This document shows positions 24,868 through 32,562 of a stretch of 64,000 nucleotides of DNA, in pieces. The DNA is from Paenibacillus timonensis. GTDB lineage: Bacteria > Bacillota > Bacilli > Paenibacillales > Paenibacillaceae. Both the position numbers and the translations under genes were made by a program. The notes beneath the pieces were generated by a model. That model made no database searches, was not told the DNA's origin, and worked only from the letters and a program-made list of their open reading frames with translations. The stretch spans positions 62,001 to 126,000 of the forward strand of contig NZ_WNZY01000004.1 in NCBI RefSeq assembly GCF_009725205.1. Direction: 5' to 3'. The stretch's first letter is position 1. The number at the start of each line of letters is the position of its first letter.

Positions 24868-26221
24868 CTTCGTACACCTCACTAATCAATTTTTTGTAGG
24901 CCGAATTAATTTCGATGGATGCATGCTCTCTATAAAGTTCAAACAACCCTACACATTTGATTATACATGCTTTATTATTAATATTTGAAGATATTTCCAA
25001 ACTTTCAAGTAGATATTTAAATCCCTCTGAGTACTCGTCCTTATGTAAGTAATAACTTGATAACTCGTTTAAAAGACGAGATATGCTATCCGTAATCATT
25101 TGCTGAGTATAGACACCAAGGGCTGCTGATTTTCTAGTTACGGAAGCAATTTCCCCTTCGAAACGTTGTAGTATATCTTCAACATTAATCTCAAATCGGT
25201 TGGCTGCTTCCATAATGTTTAATAGAGATAGAACAATTTCATCTTTTTTGGGTTCAATGTACGCCACATACTCTGAGAGCATGCTTGCATCCCCAGAGGA
25301 TAGCCTAGTCAATAAAAAATTTGCATAAGACCACTCTTCAAAAAGATTCTTCCAATGTAGCGTTTCCTGATCGTTTTCTTTCACCCAACTTAAATCCGCA
25401 TAACGCTGAATATAATGCAATGCTTGCTCAGAATCTCCCTGTAAATCACAAATATTTCCTCGTAACAGAAAAGAATAGGCTAAATAAAAAAACAAAGGTC
25501 TGTTTGGTTTTTTCGAGAAAGCCTCCCTCAGATCCCTTTCCGAAAAATAGAAGACCTTGGCTTTATGCTCGAGCCTTTCAACAATGTTCTCGACTTTATT
25601 CCAGTGGTTCAAGGCGCGATACGTATTAGCCAAATCTTTTAACGCATCCAACTGCTCCATTTCATCCAACCGCTCTACAAAGGGCTCGAAACGAATCGCC
25701 GCTTGATAATTCTGCTCTTGATCCGTTCCCTGTCGGATCATAAACAACCGGTACTGACAAATCGCTAACCGTTCCGAATGTTGCTTCTGTTCGCTTTCGG
25801 CGATCACTTCATAGAGAAGTGCGGCTGCATCCGGCTTACTGCTCCCAAAAAAGTCCTCCGCAACTTCAAACAACGGGCTGGAATACATCAAATTGTCCAT
25901 CAAGAAATCTACAGTTTGTTGAATGCAACCCAGTTTGCCAAGTTCGGCACACCGGTAAAGGAAAGGCCTGATTCGCCTCCAGTTAGGGGAAGCCTCCGTC
26001 AAATAATCTCTAACATACTCCTCGTATAAAAAACCTTCGGCAAGCCCCATCAACGCCGTCAGCCGATCCAATTGCTCAACGCTCATCACCTTCCTTCCGT
26101 TGATCATTGAACTTACCGTACCGGAGTTCAAACCCGCCAGTTTGCTCAATTGGCTAATATTTAAGCTTTCCCGGTGCATGAAGTCGCTTAATTCCGTCAA
26201 AATCGTGGTGGGTTGATTCAT
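24830..26221 (-). CDS. HTH-TPR peptide receptor, AloR/AimR-like (paralogue 3)
   Basis: 463 residues. The HTH (LNISQLSKLAGLNSGTVSSMINGRK) is followed by TPR-like helices with WRRIRPFLYRCAE and QHSERLAICQYRLF, common to all three paralogues here. AGGAG lies 10 nt before ATG 26221. The 3' end hosts the start of the pro-peptide gene at 24867. The 237 bp upstream separate it from a divergent small XRE regulator. By analogy with RRNPP systems, the exported peptide would be re-imported by an oligopeptide permease and change the receptor's DNA binding. Confidence 0.87.
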   Translation of the reverse strand: MNQPTTILTELSDFMHRESLNISQLSKLAGLNSGTVSSMINGRKVMSVEQLDRLTALMGLAEGFLYEEYVRDYLTEASPNWRRIRPFLYRCAELGKLGCIQQTVDFLMDNLMYSSPLFEVAEDFFGSSKPDAAALLYEVIAESEQKQHSERLAICQYRLFMIRQGTDQEQNYQAAIRFEPFVERLDEMEQLDALKDLANTYRALNHWNKVENIVERLEHKAKVFYFSERDLREAFSKKPNRPLFFYLAYSFLLRGNICDLQGDSEQALHYIQRYADLSWVKENDQETLHWKNLFEEWSYANFLLTRLSSGDASMLSEYVAYIEPKKDEIVLSLLNIMEAANRFEINVEDILQRFEGEIASVTRKSAALGVYTQQMITDSISRLLNELSSYYLHKDEYSEGFKYLLESLEISSNINNKACIIKCVGLFELYREHASIEINSAYKKLISEVYEDEKKMGVTPLVK

Positions 26222-26458
26222 CCGACAACCACTCCTAACGAGCTTTCAATTCCTCTCGCTACCCGTAAAAATCAATATGATAGGAATCTTCGATAGTTAA
26301 TGAGCAATATTGCTATTTCGAATCTAATATAACCGTCTGTTTTTGTCAATAATATGCAATATAGAACTCTCGAATTCTTTTTTAACGAATATGAAACTTC
26401 CAGCACTCTGCAGTTCACCCCTCCGCTTGGACTAAACTTATTACGAGAGGTGGCCTTC

Positions 26459-26788
26459 ATGGAAGTAGCAAAGCAAGTCGGCAAGAATGTCAGGTACTAT
26501 CGCAAACTCAAGGGGCTTACTCAGGAACAACTGGCCGAATCGACGGAAACGTATGGCTCTTATATCGGGCGATTGGAACGCGGGGAACAAAACGTGCAGC
26601 TCGAAACGCTACACAAAATCGCGGACGCGCTGCAGATCAGCGTGTATGCGTTATTTCGAAATCCGGGGTATGACGAACTCCAGGACCAAACGTGGATTTG
26701 GCAAATCGTGCAGTTGCTGCAAGAGCAGCCCGCCGAGGAACAAGCGCGTGCATACCGTGTACTGAAAGAAATGTTTCGTCAAAAATAA
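26459..26788 (+). CDS. Small XRE-family transcriptional regulator
   Basis: 109 residues. An XRE helix-turn-helix covers residues 8-63 (KLKGLTQEQLAESTETYGSYIGRLERGEQNVQLETLHKIADAL) and a short helical tail follows. ATG 26459 lies 5 nt after AGGTGG; the frame opens at 26354. It is divergent from receptor paralogue 3, so the intergenic region may hold a shared control site, but no clear operator was seen. Confidence 0.85.
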   Translation: MEVAKQVGKNVRYYRKLKGLTQEQLAESTETYGSYIGRLERGEQNVQLETLHKIADALQISVYALFRNPGYDELQDQTWIWQIVQLLQEQPAEEQARAYRVLKEMFRQK

Positions 26789-26826
26789 AAGGGTTTAAAA
26801 CGGATATCCTCCGCTTTAAACCCTTT
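26788..26826. terminator. Bidirectional terminator
   Basis: AAAGGGTTTAAA (26788-26799) and TTTAAACCCTTT (26815-26826) form a perfect 12-bp stem between convergent genes, the XRE regulator and the SGNH hydrolase. Confidence 0.85.
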
Positions 26827-26838
26827 GTTCATGTTCGC

Positions 26839-27489
26839 TTAGTCCCATAATCCGCTGCGTCCTACGACCTCCAGCCAACGTTCGGCCAGCAAATCATGAC
26901 CCGCCGCCGTCGGATGGACGCCATCCCAGAGCCAGTATGCCGCCTCTGCCTTCTCGGTCGCCGCATCAAAAGCGTCCTGCAGCGGCACATGCACCGCACC
27001 AAACTCCTCGGCCAATTGGCGTACGGTGTCTTGGTACCGCCCCACCAGGCGCTCCCACTCAGCCCATTTTCCCGCCGTAGCACCAGTGTTCAAGATAAAC
27101 GGCTCGCATAATACCAGCTTGGTGTTTGGCAATACTTCCTTCGTCTCCTCCAGCAAATGACGGTACGCCCGCTCGAAGCGATCCGTCGCCCCGCTAGGTT
27201 CACCGCTCATTTGCCGCCAAGCGTCGTTAACGCCAACCAGCAGACTGATGATGTCCGGCTTCAGGCTGATCGCATCCTCATTCCATCTGGCGTAGAGGTC
27301 GGACACCCGGTCCCCGCTAACCCCCCGGTTAATAAAGGTAGGTTGCTGCTCCGCGAATTCGTTCCCTAACTTTGCCGCGATGATGTAGGCATAGCTGTGA
27401 CCCAATACATGATTCGAATCCGTACCACGATCCCGCTTCCCGTCCGTAATCGAATCCCCTTGGAATAACACCGTGCATTGCTTTTTCAT
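26839..27489 (-). CDS. SGNH/GDSL-family hydrolase
   Basis: About 216 residues. The SGNH blocks are visible: GDSITDGKRD (nucleophile Ser), NRGVSGDRV (Gly), VGVNDAWR (Asn) and DGVHPTAAGH (Asp and His). Such enzymes are esterases acting on acetylated sugars, lipids or cell wall groups. No signal peptide is visible, so it should be cytoplasmic. ATG 27489 follows GAGGAG by 6 nt. It is monocistronic. Confidence 0.9.
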   Translation of the reverse strand: MKKQCTVLFQGDSITDGKRDRGTDSNHVLGHSYAYIIAAKLGNEFAEQQPTFINRGVSGDRVSDLYARWNEDAISLKPDIISLLVGVNDAWRQMSGEPSGATDRFERAYRHLLEETKEVLPNTKLVLCEPFILNTGATAGKWAEWERLVGRYQDTVRQLAEEFGAVHVPLQDAFDAATEKAEAAYWLWDGVHPTAAGHDLLAERWLEVVGRSGLWD

Positions 27490-27565
27490 GTGTTTCTCCT
27501 CTTTCCATTCGACTCTGTTTCCCATTATAACTTTAGAAACCCGCGATCCTCCATGAAGAAATTAG

Positions 27566-27739
27566 TGCAAAAATGCAGCTAATTCCTCAAGTCTGTTCTC
27601 AAACTCGCGATTTGCTGCAAAAATGCAGTTATTTTTGAGAGTATAAGGGCAAAACCCGTTCATCGCCAAAAATAACTGCATTTACGCAACTATTTCGTCG
27701 TCAGCATCAAAATGACTCCAAAATAACTGCACTTTTGCA
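27566..27739. repeat. Intergenic repeat array B (two direct, two inverted copies)
   Basis: Four copies of a 20-bp core close to TGCAAAAATGCAGTTATTTT: plus strand at 27566-27585 (most diverged at its end) and 27616-27635, minus strand at 27669-27688 and 27720-27739. Starts within pairs are 50 and 51 bp apart, the same geometry as array A at 7768-7950, although the sequence is different. The array fills the 296 bp between the SGNH and methyltransferase genes; no gene is seen there. Confidence 0.85.
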
Positions 27740-27785
27740 TCTATTCAGTTGTATGATGCGTAGCTTCACATGGATAAGAACACGA

Positions 27786-28559
27786 TCACTTCACCGCCAC
27801 AAAAAACAGCCGGGCCGCGTCATCCACCGCTTCCACCCACTCGAAATCCGCGTAAATGGTTACGTCGCGGAATCCGCAACGCAGCAACTCGCTTCTCATC
27901 CATGCCGGGTCGTAGGCCCGCTGGATATGCGTTTCTTCGAATCGGCGGTACAGCCCCGGGCCCTGTTCCTCCTCACGGGCGAAGATCGACAAATGATGCT
28001 CGATCTCATTCCGATAGGCATCCCGTTCGCATGTCCAGATATAGGACACGCTGGGCTCATCCCAAATAAACGGTTGCTCCTCCTCGTACCGAACTAAAGT
28101 GTTGGGGTGGTGCACGTCAAACAGAAACGTTCCTCCGGGCTTTAATCCTTCATATGTACGGCGGAAGGTGCGAACAATATCGTCCTCTTCCAGTAAATAG
28201 TTCAAGCAATCGCAAAAAGAAATGACGGCGTCAACCGGCTCAGGCACGGACCACTCCGTCATATCCTGCTGCACCCAGCGCACGCTGCCCTCGCGGAACA
28301 GCCGGGCACCTTGGGGTGTCGTTTCCATTTTACGGCGGGCCACTGCCAGCATGTCGGCGGACAAGTCGATCCCCGTCACCTCGAACCCGGCATTCACCAG
28401 CGGAATCGTGATGCTGCCGGTTCCGCAGCCGAGATCGACGACCGTCCGCGGCATTCCATGCCGCTCCCAGGCCGTGCGGGCAAATCGGATCCAGTCCGGG
28501 TAAGGCATGTCTTCCATCAATTCGTCATACACATAAGCAAATTTCCGATAGGATGCCAT
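27786..28559 (-). CDS. yqeM: YqeM-like class I SAM-dependent methyltransferase
   Basis: About 257 residues. The SAM-binding motif VVDLGCGTGSITIPLVNAG lies near residue 40, with GIDLSADMLAVA and the post-II DAVISFCDCLNYLLEEDD motif. The N-terminus SYRKFAYVYDELMED matches YqeM of the Bacillus yqe operon; the methyl acceptor is unknown. The ATG at 28559 fits the family; a GTG at 28574 is also possible. It is the last gene of the yqeG-to-yqeM operon. Confidence 0.85.
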   Translation of the reverse strand: MASYRKFAYVYDELMEDMPYPDWIRFARTAWERHGMPRTVVDLGCGTGSITIPLVNAGFEVTGIDLSADMLAVARRKMETTPQGARLFREGSVRWVQQDMTEWSVPEPVDAVISFCDCLNYLLEEDDIVRTFRRTYEGLKPGGTFLFDVHHPNTLVRYEEEQPFIWDEPSVSYIWTCERDAYRNEIEHHLSIFAREEEQGPGLYRRFEETHIQRAYDPAWMRSELLRCGFRDVTIYADFEWVEAVDDAARLFFVAVK

Positions 28560-28601
28560 GGGCTTGCTAGTCACCGCTTTCTGTCTGGATGCTGCTGTTA
28601 C

Positions 28602-29519
28602 TTAGGCTTCCGGTTGTTTTGAGTCGTCTCCGCCGGCTGCCGGCGACTCGACCAAATAGGTCCAGTTTTCCTTCTGGACCACCTTGCCTTCCTTCATCAG
28701 CTTGCCGATCGCCCGCTTAAACGCGGATTTGCTGATCGAAAACCGCTGCTTGATCAGGTCCGGCGGCGTCGCGTCGGAATACGGCATACCGCCGCCCGGG
28801 CGGCTCTCCAGATACGCGAGGATGCGCTCTGCGTCCTGGCCCATACCGATTTCCTTGCGCGGTGCCATCGCCAGGTTCACGCGCCCGTCCTCGCGAATAT
28901 GGGATACGCGAACCTGCACACGTTCACCTAGCCGCAGCAGACGATTGCGTTCCGATGTGTGGATCATTCCGATCGCGCCAAACCCCAACACGCCGCCCTG
29001 GACGACAACAAACGTCCCCATTTGCAGCGGCTTGTAGACGATGGCGTCCAGCCATTGATTTTTCCAGGATTCCGGGGCATGGAAGGCGTGAGGAGCGAGC
29101 TCCTGCTCACCCGCCAGCTTCGCTTTGAGTCGTCCCTGCTTGTCGTGCTCCATGATGACGTACACCTGATCACCAACCTGTGGATGGAGCTCCTTCAACT
29201 CTGGTAGCTCACGGATCGGCAACAGTAATTGACGACCCAAACCCATCTCTAGGAAGCAGCCCAGCCGCGGATGTACGTCCGCCACCTCGAGCAACGCCAG
29301 CTCGCCAAGCGTCAGATGCGGTTTTTTCATCGTGGCTGCCAAACGGTCCTCCGTATCGAAGAACAGGAATACCTCAACCGGTTCTCCCGGCTTAACCTGA
29401 CGGGTCAGCTCAGAGTAATGGAGAAGGACATCCTGTCCACCCGCGCTAAGGAAATAGCCGTATGGCGAAACTTCGCGGTCTATCGGCAAAGATACTATCG
29501 TCCCTGCGACCAGACTCAT
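28602..29519 (-). CDS. cvfB: CvfB-family S1-domain RNA-binding protein
   Basis: About 305 residues. Tandem S1-like modules (GTIVSLPIDREVSPYGYFLSA; QMGTFVVVQGGVLGFGAIGMIHTSE; RVQVRVSHIREDGRVNLAMAP) are followed by a C-terminal winged helix (DLIKQRFSISKSAFKRAIGKLMKEGKV), the CvfB/YitL architecture. CvfB affects virulence and RNA processing in staphylococci. ATG 29519 overlaps the rsfS stop by 4 bp. In Bacillus subtilis this gene is elsewhere; here it is inserted in the yqe operon between rsfS and yqeM. Confidence 0.88.
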   Translation of the reverse strand: MSLVAGTIVSLPIDREVSPYGYFLSAGGQDVLLHYSELTRQVKPGEPVEVFLFFDTEDRLAATMKKPHLTLGELALLEVADVHPRLGCFLEMGLGRQLLLPIRELPELKELHPQVGDQVYVIMEHDKQGRLKAKLAGEQELAPHAFHAPESWKNQWLDAIVYKPLQMGTFVVVQGGVLGFGAIGMIHTSERNRLLRLGERVQVRVSHIREDGRVNLAMAPRKEIGMGQDAERILAYLESRPGGGMPYSDATPPDLIKQRFSISKSAFKRAIGKLMKEGKVVQKENWTYLVESPAAGGDDSKQPEA

Positions 29520-29863
29520 ACCGTCTCCACGACTTTGGCATCCGACCAAAGCCGCTCAATATTGTAATATTCGCGTTCATCCCGATGGAACACATGGACG
29601 ACCACATCGCCTAGATCCATCAGGACCCAGCGTGCGGAATCCATACCTTCAATGCCACGAACGTTCGCGCCAGCGTCATGCGCTCTTTTCCGGATCTCCG
29701 TGACGATCGCCTGCACCTGTGTATCCGAGTTGCCGTGACAGATCACGAAATAGTCCGCGATCAAAGAAATCCCCTTCAAATCCAATGCTACGATGTTCAT
29801 CGCTTTTTTATCGTCTGCGGCTTGCACCGCCATGTTCAACAATTCGTTTGAATTTACCGCCAT
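29516..29863 (-). CDS. rsfS: Ribosome silencing factor
   Basis: 115 residues. RsfS binds uL14 and keeps the ribosomal subunits apart during starvation. The family core is visible: MNIVALDLKGISLIADYFVICHG, VRGIEGMDSARWVLMDLGDVVVHVF and YYNIERLW near the C-terminus. It directly follows yqeK (the yqeK stop abuts its ATG) and overlaps cvfB by 4 bp. AGGGAGG precedes the start. Confidence 0.95.
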   Translation of the reverse strand: MAVNSNELLNMAVQAADDKKAMNIVALDLKGISLIADYFVICHGNSDTQVQAIVTEIRKRAHDAGANVRGIEGMDSARWVLMDLGDVVVHVFHRDEREYYNIERLWSDAKVVETV

Positions 29864-30451
29864 TCACTCAGCCTCCCTTGATTTTGTTCGGTTTACTATC
29901 AAATCATTACGCGCCAATAACGTCAGCGGAAAGATCGGTTTACCCTTCTCCAGTAAAAAAGAGATCGTCGAGTCGAATCCGGCAACCAGCGCATCCTCCA
30001 GACTCGTCTCCGCCAGTTCACGAATCTTCTCCACACCGGGGAATTCGCGCCCCGGCTCGATATAATCGGCCAGGCAGACGATTTTGTCCAGCAGGGTCAT
30101 GCCCTCTCGGCCCGAGGTATGGTAGCGGATCGCGTCCAGCACCTCTTCATCCTCCACGCCGTAATCCCGCTTCGAGATAAAAGCCCCGACTTCGGCATGC
30201 AGCAGCTGCTTGTCATGCCGGAGCAAATCGGCGTTCAAGCCGTTATCGCGGATGATCGCCTCCTGCTCTTCAATCGGCCAAAACTTAGCCAGGTCATGCA
30301 GCAGGGCGGCCAAATCGGCTTTGACCGGATCGGCTCCATACCGCTTGGCCAGGATGACCGCGCTCTCCATTACGCCTTCAACATGCTTCCAACGTTTGGA
30401 AGGCATCCCCGCGGAAACAGCAGCGATCAGTTCCTCACGGCTGTAATCCAT
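29864..30451 (-). CDS. yqeK: YqeK, HD-domain Ap4A hydrolase
   Basis: 195 residues. The HD motif is seen in LAALLHDLAKF, with further metal ligands in LLHAEVGAFISKRDYGV and AIRYHTSGREGM. YqeK proteins are symmetrical diadenosine tetraphosphatases. It overlaps nadD by 17 bp and abuts rsfS. AAGGAG precedes ATG 30451. Confidence 0.93.
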   Translation of the reverse strand: MDYSREELIAAVSAGMPSKRWKHVEGVMESAVILAKRYGADPVKADLAALLHDLAKFWPIEEQEAIIRDNGLNADLLRHDKQLLHAEVGAFISKRDYGVEDEEVLDAIRYHTSGREGMTLLDKIVCLADYIEPGREFPGVEKIRELAETSLEDALVAGFDSTISFLLEKGKPIFPLTLLARNDLIVNRTKSREAE

Positions 30452-31028
30452 ACAATCCGCTCCTTGTCATATATTCATACACGACGTCCGGGACCATATA
30501 CCGGATTGAACGTCCCGCGGATAAGCGGCTGCGGATCAAGCTCGAAGAGATATCGACGAGTGGCATTTCTGCGAGCTGCACCGCCTCCTGGATGAATGGG
30601 GGCAGCGCGTCCAGCTCCAGAAAGCTCCCAGGGCGCTGCAGCCCAATAAACGAGAGCATCCCGGCCAAATCCTCGATCCCTTCCCATTTCGGAAGATAAT
30701 TGACCATATCGGCCCCGATAATGAAATAGAACTCCAGATCGGGATGCAACGAACGGATTTCCCGGATCGTCTCTACGGTATAGGATACCCCGCCGCGGCG
30801 CAGCTCGATGTCGAGCGGTTTGAAAGCCGGATGGCTGGCGATCGCCGCCTCCACCATCTCCAGCCGCTGCTGGCCGCTGACGCCGGCCTGATACTTATGC
30901 GGAGGGATATGGGAGGGCATGAACCAAACCTCTTCCAAATGATATTGTTCTCGGGCGGCCTCCGCCGCCAGGAGATGGCCGAGGTGAATCGGATCAAACG
31001 CCCCGCCCATAATGCCGATTTTTCTCAT
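30435..31028 (-). CDS. nadD: Nicotinate-nucleotide adenylyltransferase
   Basis: 197 residues. Transfers AMP to nicotinate mononucleotide in NAD synthesis. Motifs: GGAFDPIHLGHLLAAE with the H-x-G-H signature, MPSHIPPHK, and the ISSSLIRSRL motif near the C-terminus. GGAGG lies upstream of the ATG. It lies in the yqe operon between yhbY and yqeK. Confidence 0.95.
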   Translation of the reverse strand: MRKIGIMGGAFDPIHLGHLLAAEAAREQYHLEEVWFMPSHIPPHKYQAGVSGQQRLEMVEAAIASHPAFKPLDIELRRGGVSYTVETIREIRSLHPDLEFYFIIGADMVNYLPKWEGIEDLAGMLSFIGLQRPGSFLELDALPPFIQEAVQLAEMPLVDISSSLIRSRLSAGRSIRYMVPDVVYEYMTRSGLYGLQP

Positions 31029-31046
31029 TTTGCGTTTCCTCCGAAC

Positions 31047-31337
31047 CTATGGAAGTTCGATTTGCTTGTATTCGCGAGATTCTTTGTAGAGGATAATCGT
31101 CCGACCGATCAACTGAACCAGCTCGGCGCCGGCGCCTTTCGCCAGCTCCTCCGCGATTTCCTGCGGATCGTCCAGGTTATTATTGAGCACAGAAATTTTG
31201 ATTAGCTCCCGGCGTTCGAGTGCCTCCGAAATCTGCTTGACCATATGCTCATTCGTTCCGCCCTTGCCTACTTGAAAAATAGGCTGCAGGCTATGCGCCA
31301 TACTGCGCAGGTGACGTTTTTGTTTTCCCGTTAACAT
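31047..31337 (-). CDS. yhbY: YhbY/YqeI ribosome-assembly RNA-binding protein
   Basis: 96 residues, a single CRM domain: LTGKQKRHLRSMAHSLQPIFQVGKGG at the start and the GAELVQLIGRTIILYKES motif at the end. Binds pre-50S particles during ribosome assembly. Part of the yqe operon. Confidence 0.95.
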   Translation of the reverse strand: MLTGKQKRHLRSMAHSLQPIFQVGKGGTNEHMVKQISEALERRELIKISVLNNNLDDPQEIAEELAKGAGAELVQLIGRTIILYKESREYKQIELP

Positions 31338-31381
31338 GTCGTTTCATGACTCCTTAATATTCAATTATGCGACAACTCACT

Positions 31382-32281
31382 TTATTGATGCATGCTCGCT
31401 AAAACCGCGGCCCGCATCGCTTCAACCGGAGCGGTCCGGCCGGTCCAATGCTCAAACGCGTAAGCTCCCTGGTAGACGAACATTCCGAGTCCGCTATGGA
31501 TCGTGCATCCTCTCACCTCGGCTTGCTGTAAGAGCTCTGTCTTGAGCGGATTGTAGATCAGATCGCTAACGACGATCCCCTCCGGGATCTGCCGCAAATC
31601 CAGCGGACAATCTCCAACGTGCGGATGCATACCGACAGAGGTGGTGTTGATGATGAGATCAACTTCCGGTAGAACTTCATCCAGTTCCTCCATCCCGCAG
31701 CCGTTCAAGCGACCGAGATGCGCCCATTCGTTGGCCATTTCCCGCGCTTTCTCAGCGGTACGGTTGGCGATCGTCACGAGGCCCGGCTCCTCCTGCATCA
31801 GCGCATATACGATCCCGCGCGCTGCGCCGCCGGAGCCCAGCACCAGCACACGTTTTCCTCTCAGTTCTGGGGCCGCTTCCTCTTTTAGGGATCGGATATA
31901 CCCGATCCCATCGGTATTGTACCCGGTGAGCACACCGTCGTCATTGACGATCGTGTTCACCGCTCCGATTAACCGGGCTCCCTCGTCGATCCGGTCCAAG
32001 TAGTCCATCACTTCCACTTTATGCGGGACCGTGACATTGATGCCCCGGAACCCCAGCGCGCGAACGCCCCCGATCGCCTCTTCCAGCCGACTTCCCTTAA
32101 CGTGAAACGGCAGATAAGCGCCTGCGAGCCCGCAGGCCTCGAGCGCGGCCGTATGCATGACCGGCGATTTGGAATGTTGGATCGGATCGCCGATGACGCC
32201 GAGCAGCAGCGGCTGACCGGCGCGGCTGCCTTCCCGCGCCTGTTCACCTTCCCGTTTCTCGTGATTCGCTTGCTCTCCCAT
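31382..32281 (-). CDS. aroE: Shikimate dehydrogenase
   Basis: 299 residues. NADPH-dependent reduction of 3-dehydroshikimate in the aromatic amino acid pathway. Motifs: GVIGDPIQHSKSPVMHTAA (substrate site), NVTVPHKVEVMDYLD with the catalytic Lys, GYNTDGIGY, nucleotide loop VLGSGGAARGI and the C-terminal GLGMFVYQGAYAFEHWTG. GGGAGGAG precedes ATG 32281. It carries a charged N-terminal extension of about 25 residues. It is separated from yqeH by repeat array C. Confidence 0.95.
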   Translation of the reverse strand: MGEQANHEKREGEQAREGSRAGQPLLLGVIGDPIQHSKSPVMHTAALEACGLAGAYLPFHVKGSRLEEAIGGVRALGFRGINVTVPHKVEVMDYLDRIDEGARLIGAVNTIVNDDGVLTGYNTDGIGYIRSLKEEAAPELRGKRVLVLGSGGAARGIVYALMQEEPGLVTIANRTAEKAREMANEWAHLGRLNGCGMEELDEVLPEVDLIINTTSVGMHPHVGDCPLDLRQIPEGIVVSDLIYNPLKTELLQQAEVRGCTIHSGLGMFVYQGAYAFEHWTGRTAPVEAMRAAVLASMHQ

Positions 32282-32363
32282 CGGTTCTCCTCCCGCTCAG
32301 CTTTGTTCGGTACTCCCAAAAAGCTGATTTGATGACCAATCTCCGTAACATAAGGTTAAAAAC

Positions 32364-32524
32364 TAACGCTATTCCCCCTGCTCAAGCTATTCACGGGAAA
32401 ATAGCGGTAATAAATCACCTTAATCCCTCGAAAACCGGCCATTCAGACGCTCTTCTCCCTTAATAGAGTGAAAATGTAACGCTATTTTGTCTGAAATACA
32501 TGTATCGCATAAAATAACGCTGTT
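32364..32524. repeat. Intergenic repeat array C inside the yqe operon
   Basis: Four copies of a core near TAACGCTATTTT at 32364-32373, 32400-32409 (inverted), 32477-32486 and 32515-32524. They pair as two successive inverted repeats: the first pair flanks 32374-32399; the second converges on the palindrome ATACATGTAT (32495-32504), and similarity extends outward over about 35 bp (AATAGAGTGAAAA against the complement of TTTTTTACTCTTATT). The array fills the 281 bp between yqeH and aroE, genes that adjoin in Bacillus subtilis. No gene is seen in it. Confidence 0.75.
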
Positions 32525-32562
32525 TTTTACTCTTATTGAAGTAAAGGAACGTCAATCACCAA

